A stretch of 64,000 nt of DNA from positions 24,850,743-24,914,742 of the forward strand of contig CP154956.1 in NCBI GenBank assembly GCA_039621445.1. Direction: 5' to 3'. Positions 30,270 to 39,696 of this stretch are shown one piece after another. The position numbers and the translations under genes are program-made. The notes below the pieces were generated by a model. It did no database searches, was not told the DNA's origin, and was given only the letters and a program-made list of their open reading frames with translations. Origin of the DNA: Euglena gracilis. Taxonomy: Eukaryota; Euglenida; Euglenophyceae; Euglenales. Positions within the stretch are counted from its first letter, which is position 1. Every line of letters starts with the position of its first letter.

Positions 30270-32765
30270 CTCCGAGGTCCAAGAGGAAGGCTTTGTTCGC
30301 CGTTTGGAACGTCTTGTCGGTAAAGCGGCAGTGGGGAAGGCATGCCAATTGTTGCTCTCCGACGGCGTGCAAGACGACAAGCACCCTACTTTTCGGAAAG
30401 GGCTCCAAGACATGCACCCATTTGAGGAAGCACCAGGGCGGAGCCCCATGGACAAGAGGGTCGCAACGCCTCCACCGGCAGATGAGGAAGAGAGGCGTGA
30501 CCATCTTTCCCCGGTCCGAAGGCAGTATTTTCCTTTGGGAAAGAATCTGCAGCGGGCCCGTCGGGTTTGAAACTCGACCATCTCAAGGACATGCTGAGCG
30601 AGAGGCCGGATGGCAGGCTGAATCCTTACTCGAGGGACTGGCAACCTTCGCCTTCAAAAGCATCAACGACGGGTGGCCCGTCGGGGCGGCCGAAATCTTG
30701 GCCTCCACCCGCTTGACAACCCTGCGAAAAGTAAAGTACCCTGCACAAGTGAACGAAGCTGGTAACTTGGTGTCTCCATCCTTGGACCCGGAACACGAAG
30801 GAATAAGGCCGATCGCGTCGGGAGAATGTCTACGCAGATTGGTCGGAAAGGTGCTGATGCGACAACCCGCGGTTCGCAAGTTCACTGCAGAAGGAATGCC
30901 CGGACAATTTGGAGTGGGTTGCCGCGACGCTTGTGGCTTGATTGGAATGGGGCTGCAACATCTCGTAACTGCCCTAAGCAGCACACACGCCGCTGATTGG
31001 GGCGTTCTACAGCTAGACTTCAGCAACGCGTTCAACCTGGTCCGCCGTGATGCCTTATTGGAAGCGGCAAGAGAAAGATGCCCCGAAATGGTCACGTGGC
31101 TGGAAACATGTTATGCAGAACACTCCAGTCTCTTCTTTGGGGATACTTGCCTCCGAAGTAAATCAGGGGTCCAGCAAGGGGATCCTTGTGGCCCCGCCGC
31201 TTTCTCCCTCCCTTGTCATTCAAGGCCTGGTGGGAGAACTTCACTCCATATGTGGCTGGCAAGCCTGGTACCTGGACAACGCCCACATCGTGGGCAACGT
31301 GTGCCAGCTTGAGGCTGCGGTCCGAATGATCCTGGAAAAGGGCCCTCCGATTGGTGTGGCACTCAACCTGGACAAGTGCACGCTGTGGGGGCCGGCCTTT
31401 GGTACCGCATGGTCCTCCCTTCCAATGGGAGCCAGCATCCTCCAACAAATCCTGGTGAAACCTTTTATCTCTGGCTCAGGAATCAAATCCCTGGGTGTCC
31501 CGGTGTGCCACCCAGCGGACGGCACCTTTGCTGAACAGTCCTGGTTTGGACGGTGCGAAGCTGCGATTAAAGCATGTTCCCTCCTACAGAGAGTGCCTTC
31601 CGCACACGTTCAGTTCACAATCCTTCGGATTTGCCTGGACGCATGCAAGGCGAACGACTTTCTGCGGGCAACCCCAGCCTCCTATGCTCAAGACCAATGT
31701 GCCTTGCTCAGCAAAACCGTGCGGAATACAATGAGCATCATCAGCGGACGACCACTGGAGGAACCAGAAGAACCACAATGGGTTCAAGCCACACTCCCGG
31801 TTCGACTGGGGGGTTTGGGTATCCGCGACCCAGTTGTCGAGAGAGTGACCGCCAGATGGGCAGCAACTCTGGATTTCGTTATTCGAGGGGATCGGATCCT
31901 TGACCTCCCAGCCTTCTGCTCTGTTCCGCTACTCCCCATCGACTTCGCCGAGACAGCAGGAGCCATCAAAGGAAGCTGCTCCTGGCCAACGTCCGCTCAA
32001 TCCTTCTGTGATGACCCCCGTCGACACGAATTGTTGACACCCGAGATGCTGACACAGCGCTTCTGGGGAAATGCTTGCGCTGAAGCACGACAGCTAAGGC
32101 TGCACGCCGCCTTGGAAGGGACGGAAAAATTGAAGTTCTCCTGCCAGATGAAGCCACATGCCATGGCATGGGCCTCAGTGACACCGTGTGCCTCGACCAA
32201 AACACTGATTCCCACCAGAGAATTTCAGGCGATCGTCCAGTGGCGTCTGGGTGCCCCGGTGGTCAGCGCTACGGACAGCCCACCTGCCTGCCCAAGATGC
32301 CACAACCCCACAGATGTCAGAGGCCACCACCTTGTCTGCTGCCACAAAAACAACATTTTCCGGCGGCACAATGCTGTGCAATCGCACATCCTCGGGCTCG
32401 CGCAGCGTGCAGGCTTCCCAGCCAGAAGGGAAGAAAGTGCCCCAGATGGCTCACGACCAGGCGACGTATTCATCATGAGGTACGATGCAAACGGCCCGGC
32501 AGCCGTCGAAGTCACCATTCGTAACCCACTTGCGCCTTCGCGAAATCGCGCTGGCTTGGAGGATATTGGCATGTGGCATGAGGCACAAGAGCAGGACAAG
32601 ATAAAGAAATATGGAGATGGTTGCCAACGAAGAGGCTGGACATTCATACCCTTTGTCTTGGACTGTTACCGTGGCATGGGGGATGGTGCGCTCACCTTTG
32701 TTGGTAACTGCATCAACCTGCTAGCAGGCCAGCACGACGCCTGGGAGAGAGGGGCGTCGAGGTGA
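30270..32765 (+). pseudogene. RLE-type non-LTR reverse transcriptase, most complete copy
   Basis: Nearly the whole enzyme can be followed. A pre-palm region (GLQDMHPFEEAPG) precedes a frame change near 30540-30570. Then come IRPIASGECLRRLVGKVLM, motif A (LQLDFSNAFNLVRRD) and motif B (GVQQGDPCGPAAFS). A second frame change near 31205 is followed by motif C, which reads YLDN (31269-31280) where YLDD is expected. Next are the thumb (GVALNLDKCTLWGP), LPVRLGGLGIRDP, MAWASVTPCAS, the zinc cluster CPRCHNPTDVRGHHLVCC, and the restriction-like endonuclease region (RPGDVFIMRYDANGPAAVEV). The last frame is open for 572 codons. These enzymes nick a genomic target and copy element RNA there. Frame breaks and the Asn in motif C indicate an inactive copy. 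Confidence 0.85.
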
Positions 32766-33265
32766 CCTGCTGGCAAGGAATAAGCATGACACTGGCCCGG
32801 GAGGTTGGACGACAATTGGTTTGGGGACAATGCCCCCAAGAGCTCGCAGACCATAGCCTCCCTGAATCTCATAAACCCTACTGTACTTCATAGCCCCGAG
32901 GCTGAGCACCAAACCGCCGAAATGGAATACCAACAGCCGAGAAATCTCTCCGGAGGTCCACCATGGACGTGCAGAATTCACACACAAATCGAAGGGGGGC
33001 TGAACCCCCGTGAGGGACCTCAAGCCAAGTGCCAGCCAGGTCCATCATACCACCTCTTCAAGCGCACCTCCTGGCCCGAACCTGGTGCAGTAGGAAACGA
33101 AGGGCCCGTCCACCCAATCCAGATCTCAACGACCAATCAGAATTGCGGTGGTCGAGAACAGGATTACAAATCGCCTGTGCACCCGCAGCATGTCGAGATC
33201 TTTTCGCTAAGCTCACCCGTCTTACCTGACCTCGCACCTCTCACGGACTCTTTCTTCTGCATTTA
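32766..33265. other. Presumed 3' flank of the retroelement
   Basis: Half a kilobase after the reverse-transcriptase stop. No coding signal was recognised. It may include the element's 3' UTR. The next recognisable landmark is the inverted double-stem repeat. Confidence 0.35.
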
Positions 33266-33338
33266 GCCTCACCCCCCTGAACCCGTCAAATGAAGTAGGC
33301 TGTGCCACTGGTCGGTGGACTGGGTTCGTACCACCACC
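33266..33338 (-). repeat. Double-stem dispersed repeat, copy c
   Basis: On the minus strand it reads GGTGGTGGTACGAACCC, then CCACCGACCAGTGGCACAGC as in copies a and b. The second stem is partly lost here (ACTTC instead of ACTGG). Confidence 0.6.
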
Positions 33339-33360
33339 GTAGCAGTTCTCCTTCATCCAC

Positions 33361-33430
33361 CCATCTGGCAAGCCGCGGCTAGCCGCGGCTGTCTGGCTTG
33401 CAAAAAAAGGAGGACGTCTGGCCAGCCAAG
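33361..33430. repeat. AGCCGCGGCT palindrome cluster
   Basis: GCCGCGGCTAGCCGCGGCTG followed by AAAAAAAGGAGGACGTCTGG, as at 26340-26545. It lies 22 bases from double-stem repeat copy c; the same two repeats are also adjacent at 26.3-26.6 kb. Confidence 0.7.
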
Positions 33431-33439
33431 ATTTGGTGT

Positions 33440-34640
33440 TCTGTCGCGAAACTTTCTTCCGCTTCATTTTTGTTGAACTAGTCCTTTTCCTCTTTTGATT
33501 TTGAGAAGTGTATCGTGCACACAGTGTAGTTGGTGCAGCATGCAGTTCGGAACTGTCAGGTCGCGGGGTGAAACCCCGCTGTGTGCAAGTTTTCCTCACT
33601 GGAAACTGTCATTTTTTGAGGATATTATGAATCACCCTCACACAAAAATGCTTGAATTCCCAATTCTTCTCCTTCAGTGTCACAATGCCGTTTTGGGTGG
33701 AAGCGGTGTGGGATAGTTGGAAATGAAAGTACAGGGTGCTGAAATGAAGTGAAAATACGGAACTTATTGCTTTACAGAAAGAGGGCCAACATCACCACAT
33801 GCAGGCCCACTCAGGTCGTTTGCTCTGAACAAATCCACATTCGATCGAGCAGAGGCCTGCCTGCAACACGGTGACAGGCCCTTGGTGGGTCTACTTGTTT
33901 TCTGCTTGGTACTTGCTACTTGCATCACAAGTTTCAAGTCTGAAGACAGATTTTACAGACAGTTTGTCCTTAGATGCTGGTTGTCTTCTGAAACTTCCAT
34001 TTTTGTTTATTTCGTTCTTTATTTGCTGTTCGACAAATGTTCTTGGAAACCAAAAAATTGGGGGAGAAGTTTTTCAATCTGGCAAACGGCCGAAAATTTT
34101 GCATTCCACATTTTTTGCGATGTCATGGTTTTTCTTTTGTGGCCACATGTGGTGGCCAGTTTTCGGCCAGATCTCTATCCAGTTTTGGGCTAGATGTGGT
34201 GGCCAGTTTTGGGCCACAGGATTCTCTCAGGAAGGAGTTGTTTTGGTGCCATTCTCTTGGAATCTCCTCAAAAGTATGAGTTTTTAGGACGGAAAATTTT
34301 GAGGTTTTTTGTGTTTTATTTTGCAAAAAACTTTTCTGGGCAAAATTCCCGTTTTCCCGAAAACGGTGAGAATGTTGTGGTGGGTGTGGGGGTGGGGGTC
34401 GACTTATCCCCATTCCGGTTCTTCCGGCGCAGTCTTTTGGTGCTGCCGTCAAGCATGTTGAAGAAATGTTCATCCACCCGGAAAAAAAGCATTGGACTCC
34501 ATGTAGGCGCACTCACGGCAATGCTGGAGCGTGCACACCAGGAAAAACCGAAGGGCAGGGACGACTTCTTGATTTGACGCGTCGAGTGGAGGGAAGCCGT
34601 GACTGGTTTTCGGAAGGAAGGAAATTTTTTTGGTCCGGCA
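33440..34640. other. No gene recognised
   Basis: AT-rich sequence with short frames only. A local duplication near 34138-34215 repeats ATGTGGTGGCCAGTTTT. No gene or transposon domain was identified. Confidence 0.4.
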
Positions 34641-34649
34641 GGCCGGCAA

Positions 34650-34790
34650 GACAGACATTGGTCCGGCTTGACGGACGGCTGGAAAAAAATGCTTCGTCCG
34701 GACGGACGGCTGGGCGTCCAGCAGTGGTCCGGCTGAAGAGGTCCGGGTGGCTCGGACGGCTAGGCGGCCAGCCGGCCCCCTTCAACAACT
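34650..34790. repeat. GGACGGACGGCTGG repeats
   Basis: Variants of GTCCGGACGGACGGCTGG and GGCTCGGACGGCTAGGC over 140 bp, related to the shorter array at 23680. They precede a retroelement coding region, as at 23.7 kb. Confidence 0.65.
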
Positions 34791-34984
34791 CTTCCCTTCC
34801 AAGATATCTAGGCCCGCCGTCCACTCAACCCGAATGACAATCGGCCCACCACCGCACTCACTACTCCAGCCGGCAGCCTCCCCACGGACGTCTACCCTTC
34901 GCCGCCTCTCGAAAAGTAAAGGTGACGAGAACGACCATCCATCCTCCCGCAATACACTGTGGGGCCTAGCCGGTTGTTTGTCAG

Positions 34985-36590
34985 AACTTAACCTCCCACA
35001 TCCAATATCCAGGAAGTGCACGTACCATATACTCCGGATCATGTTCAATGTCCTCCTAGATCTCCGAACAGCATCGCTTCTGCACCTTACTATGGGTCGC
35101 CGTATCTTTCTCCTCCTCTCCGTTCTCTCCTTCAACTGGCTTCTTATACTCACCCTGAAACATTACAACAATGCCACCTGTGCTCCCCCTCGCAAGAACT
35201 TGCAGAACGCGGGTTTGGACAACGCGGCTCCTATCCCATCCCGACCGATATTTGGGACGCTGTTGTCCCCCCCGGCATCGTCCACACCCTCCTCCACCAT
35301 CCACCACCACCATCACTTCAACGGCGCCCCTCCCCACTCACTTTTGTCCTTCTCCACTCTTTCGCACGGGACAAGTTCCTTCTTCCCCTGCCAAGATCTT
35401 CGGGGGACTTCCACCCCTCCTCCTCCAACCTGGCCTCTTTTATCCACCCCAAACACAGCAGTAAAGTCAGCTTTACTGCCGATTTGCGCTAGGCGAACTG
35501 TTCGCCAACCCTCCACCACTCCACCTCCACTCACTTCCCGATATCTCCCACACCATTTCCAAATCCCCCCCCCCCAGCGCGCTGTGGGCTGCCATCATCG
35601 GCCTCACCAAATTCTTTTGGAGCCTCGAACTCCCTCCTCCGCCAAGCACGTCTTCCGCACCTCCTCCTTCTACTTCCCCTGCCTTCCCTTCGGCAGGAAC
35701 ATGTCCCCCATACTAGCCCAATTTGCCCTTCAACACCATATCAAGCAGGTTGTTTCCTCACTTCCTTCGACATACACCAACGGAACACACTTCTTCATCT
35801 TCACCTACTATGACGACATCCTCGTCCTTGCCACATCGTGTTCCCTCTGCAACCTCGTGACCGGCACCGTCACATCTACCCTCCTCTCAAATAACCTCCT
35901 CATCTCCCCCAAATCTTCCCTTGTGCCGACACAAGAAATCACTTGGCTAGGCAAGGTATTCAACCTTTGCAACCGGACCATCCAACACACCCTTGCCACA
36001 TCCCAAAGGCTCTTGCCCTATGCCTCCTCTGCGCCTATATTCCCCGAAAACCCCGTGTAATCGGCCGCCTCACTGGTTACATGTGGTGGTTCCACCGGCC
36101 ACACCGTGGAACAACCCTATTCCTCCGAGGTTGGTACATAACAAAGTACACAATTGGCTGGCTCGACCACGCCTTTCCAAAACTGCGACGGGCCCTCTTC
36201 CACCTCCTCTTACAAGGCCTCACACCCTGGACCGCCTTCGATCCAATCACACCTCCCCTCTTCAATCTCCTCATCTTCGTTGACTCCGCCATCTCAACTG
36301 ATGGCTGCCAAATCGGTCTTCACTGCCCCACCGTCGGATGCCGAATCCAACGAATCCCCTGCCCAGCCATATCCCAACAACGTGCCGAGCTGCTTGCCTT
36401 CGAGCAAGCTGTCGACTTTGCCCATAACGCTGGTCTCCATCGCTGCACTATTACTGGTGACAACCTTTCCTCCCTCCACCTCCTTTCGCACTTCACTCCA
36501 TCCCACTCGAACTGTGGAGTTTGGTTCCACAATTTGCTTCAGAAATGTTTCCACCTGTGTGATGGGGTTCACAGGGTAAACACAGACTGA
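34985..36590 (+). pseudogene. Reverse transcriptase-RNase H polyprotein fragment
   Basis: A decayed polymerase of a different family from the RLE elements. In changing frames one finds fingers-like KVSFTADLR (near 35470), then GLTKFFWSLELP (about 35600-35635) at the place of motif A, where a Gly codon (35600-35602) stands where the catalytic Asp would be expected. FYFPCLPFGRNMSPILAQF follows, then motif C YYDD (35806-35817) and WLGKVF. After another frame change near 36000-36050 come GYMWWFHRPH and an RNase H core with all three expected acidic positions: FVDSA, QQRAELLAF and TGDNLSS. Reverse transcriptase followed directly by RNase H fits LTR, DIRS or pararetroviral-type elements. No integrase or recombinase was found. 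A long C run near 35565 may explain one of the frame changes. Confidence 0.7.
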
Positions 36591-36599
36591 CTGCTGCTG

Positions 36600-36990
36600 G
36601 CTGATTTTATTTCCAACTCTTGCAACCTTCTTTCCAAATCTTCAATTGAAGACATTTGTGCAGATCACTTTAAAAAAAAACTCAACTACTGGCTGTTTGA
36701 AACTGGAAACTGGGAAGAACACTGGCAACCCAAAAAGACAAACAAAACTGAAGAAACCAGAACAGAAAACCAACCACTTGGCTCAGGACCAGGTCGGCAA
36801 GATGATGAAGACCTTGTCTTCACCAGGATCTTGTTCTGGACAGCAAGGAGAACTGCAGCACCACCAGCTTCAACAACCAAGTAACCAGTACAACAACTGC
36901 TGAAAAATTCTTCACCACAGCTTCAATGTCAACTTCCTGTTGAAGATGTTATTCTGTACCAGCAACTCGGTTAACCTTGCCTTCAGGAAG
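36600..36990. other. No gene recognised
   Basis: A short Gln/Lys-rich frame (36646-36903) reads through CAA/AAC-rich sequence reminiscent of the low-complexity ORF1-like stretch near 10.6 kb. No domain was seen. Confidence 0.3.
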
Positions 36991-36994
36991 TAAC

Positions 36995-37215
36995 CCCCCC
37001 CCCCAAATAACACACCCCCCCGGTGTGTTATTTGGGCATCCGAACTGGGGCCCCAGGGGGGGGTGTGTTATTTGGGTGTGTGTTATTTTTACATGGAAAA
37101 CCAAAGGAAAACAAGGGGGGGTGTTTTTTGGGCGCTCGAAATCGGCCCCCGAGGGGGGGTGTGTTCTTTGGGGGGGGTGTTATTTGGGGGGGTGTTATTT
37201 GGGGGGGTTTACACC
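36995..37215. mobile_element. GGTGTGTTATTTGGG-repeat element
   Basis: Inverted CCCAAATAACACACC and GGTGTGTTATTTGGG face each other across a CCCCCGG centre near 37003-37037. Further direct copies (some shortened to GGGGTGTTATTTGGG) occur to about 37205, separated by G runs. It is non-coding and looks like a fold-back or MITE-type element. Confidence 0.55.
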
Positions 37216-37509
37216 TTCTGGAACCTCAACAACCAGTAAAACAATGACTAGTCTCCTCGAAGACGTCTTGGACAATTGAACAACAAACCTCTGCGACAAA
37301 AACTTTGGACGGTTCAGAATATTCTTTTTTTTGAAATCCTGGAATTCCCAATTTTATTGATATCCCGATTGACCGAAAGACGTAAACCCAAATCAATGTG
37401 AAAACATAGAACCAGAGCCAGCAGTCTGCGGGGGAAAAGTTCGAGTTAGGAATACAAAACTCAGTTCGGCAGTTGGTAAGGTAAGAAGGTCAGAAAAAAA
37501 GGTTGTTGA

Positions 37510-37830
37510 GTGGTTAAGAAGGTCAGCAAATACTTCGCACAAATGGGACCGACAAGGGTCCCATCCTCGGCTTGGCGCGCTCTATGCCATTCTTCCATTA
37601 TGTCCACCGCCGCTAATGCAGTGGCTCCTTGTATGATCCTGGTCCTCGACGGCGTCTCTTGCTGCGTGGCCGTTGGAGGTAACTCGTCGTGCACTCTGGT
37701 TGTAGCGGCGGCACAAAGGTGTTCAGCGACAAAGGCCATCAGTTTTGCGGTTATACGTTGCCAAATGTCTGCGGCCAGGTTGTGAATTGTGGGTGCTGAG
37801 TGCCCAAAACAACATAACCTAACACTACTC
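37510..37830 (-). pseudogene. C-terminal fragment of an RLE-type retrotransposon
   Basis: The minus-strand frame reads AADIWQRITAKLMAFVAEHL and TALAAVDIMEEWHRARQAEDG. It aligns with the last 90 residues of the element at 8780-10046 (QDIWHRISSALMAFVAEQL, VAAVDMQGWQRASMTEDG). Nothing of the polymerase or nuclease remains. A short, 5'-truncated insertion is the simplest explanation. Confidence 0.7.
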
Positions 37831-37839
37831 AACTGATGA

Positions 37840-38205
37840 CTCTTAAGTTAGGATTAGGATAATCTTATTAGGAATCACAAATTATTGACTCCGTCCCTCA
37901 GGGCTGTGTATTGTTGCACAGAATCGTCAGTTTCTTGGGTAATCTTGCGGCAATCAGTACTCTACTCAAATATCTTCTCACCTGCGACACGTACTTTGGC
38001 TTAGTGCTGGTTTTTGCTGAATTGCTTGTTGGAATTTTTGTATCCAAAGGAAGGTGTTAGAGTGTGAGCCAAACCACCCTGACACCCGAGGGAAAAAGAA
38101 TACTCACGGTTGCGGTTGGATAGATGAAAAATCACCCGGCCAGTTAGTGTCTTTCCAGCGTTTGCAACTGCAATTGCTCCATGATGATATCCTGAGACAG
38201 CCTAA
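37840..38205. other. No gene recognised
   Basis: Unassigned sequence between a retroelement fragment and a hairpin-centred repeat. No coding or RNA signal was seen. Confidence 0.4.
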
Positions 38206-38690
38206 TCAAAATTTGTTACCCCTTGCCATTTTTCACTTGCCCTGTATATTGTGGATCGGGGTCCCACAATATACAGGCTGTGTCCCACACAGTTTCTGAT
38301 ACAAAAATACCCGTTTTTGGCCATTTTGGGAATTTTTGGAACAAAATCAGCCAAAAACCTGTTAAAAACCTCATTTTTTTTTTCCTCCGGCGCTGCGCCG
38401 GAGGAAACTTTTTTTCCATTCCGGGGGCGTCTAGCTACCCCCCCCCCTAATTGACCGTGGGACCTCTCAACGGGACACCCTTTGGTCAATTGGGTGGGTT
38501 TAATGAGGTGGGGGGTTTCAATTAGGGGAGGGGTTACCATCAATTAGGAGTTACTGCAGCACAGAATCCCACCGGGTATTCAATTAGGAGGGGAATCGAA
38601 AAAATTTTCCCCAGGGCGTTTGGTCAATTAGGGGGGGGGGCAATTGGGGGGGGGGAGGTGGTAGTCCACTTTTTCCAGTGTCTAGCCAAT
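38206..38690. mobile_element. Hairpin-centred and CAATTAGGGGG-type repeats
   Basis: 38383-38403 is a perfect 10-bp-arm hairpin, CCTCCGGCGC-T-GCGCCGGAGG, in the same setting of TTTTTGGCCA-type words as at 7.6-7.9 kb. Just before it, TATATTGTGGATC and GATCC-CACAATATA face each other (38248-38275). To its right, CCCCCTAATTG and CAATTAGGGG recur in both orientations with long G runs (38440-38660). Several MITE-like units seem to be nested. Confidence 0.5.
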
Positions 38691-39224
38691 TGGCTAGCCA
38701 GTACCCCCCCGGGGGTCCTTAAGCAAATGCCTGCTGGCCATCACCACCAAATTCAGCCACGTCGTCTGGAGCTCTGACTTCCTGTTACTGGGAAATCCTA
38801 ATTTCCCAACTCTGGTGCCCCCCAGGACCCCTCAGGTGGTCGATTCGAAGAGAAAAAATGTTTCTATAAGGTTTATTCAGCATCTTAAACCAAAACAGAA
38901 TCGCCGTCCGCCACCCCATTTTTGTAGTAAATTTGTGAAATGCCACACCTCAGGTGCCAAACAGCATATCAATCAAAAGTTCTCGCCAAGACCTTTCATT
39001 TGGTACCCACAGAACTCAGCTACACTGCAGAGCACTCTGAAAATCGGCGATCGCATTTTCCGACCCTGTATGTTTGACCAGCCATGTTGCCCATCAATCG
39101 AAAGGTCTTCTCAGCGGCTTTCAGCAGATGGCCATAGATTCCAGCCGTGCTGCATGGTATTTTATTTCTACGCACAAATTGTGGCTGAGCCCAGATTTCA
39201 GCCTGAAACCGTTTCTGGGGGCTC

Positions 39225-39335
39225 CGGTTTCATGCCCGAACCGGCGTCTGGGACGCCGGTTCGGCCGGAAATTTCTGCGGCGAACCGGCGTCCCAAGCGC
39301 CGGTTCGGGCGTGAAACCGGCGTCTGGGGGACCAA
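39225..39335. repeat. Cluster of GAACCGGCGTC hairpins
   Basis: GAACCGGCGTC-TGG-GACGCCGGTTC is a perfect hairpin with 11-bp arms. It is followed by GAACCGGCG-TCCCAAG-CGCCGGTTC and a third half-copy, GAAACCGGCGTCTGG. The surrounding 38.8-39.65 kb has no recognisable gene. Confidence 0.7.
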
Positions 39336-39696
39336 AAATAAAAAGTGCCAAAAAGTGTCCAAAAGGGTTTGTAGACAGGTGGTAATCATATTTGAGTGGT
39401 TTTTGGGTGGTCTTGGGCCAGAAATTGGTTTTTTTTGAGCTAAAATTTCCTTTCGACCAATTTTGGAGAATTTCTGAAATAGAATACCACGCAGCATAGC
39501 AGAAATCAAAGGCAATCTGCTGAAATCCCTTGAGAAGAGCTTTCGATTGATGGGTAACATGGCAGCTGAAAAGTGGAATTTCAGATGTGCAAATAGGGTC
39601 CGAAAAATGCGGAAAAATGCGGTCGCTAATTTTGGGAGCGCTTTGCAATCTGGCTGAGTTCTGTGGGTACCAAGCGACAGGTGTTAAACGCTGGAA

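Noticed and set aside
34985-36590. Endogenous hepadnavirus- or caulimovirus-type polymerase
   Set aside because: RT plus RNase H order alone is shared with LTR and DIRS elements; no terminal protein, coat or movement gene is seen.
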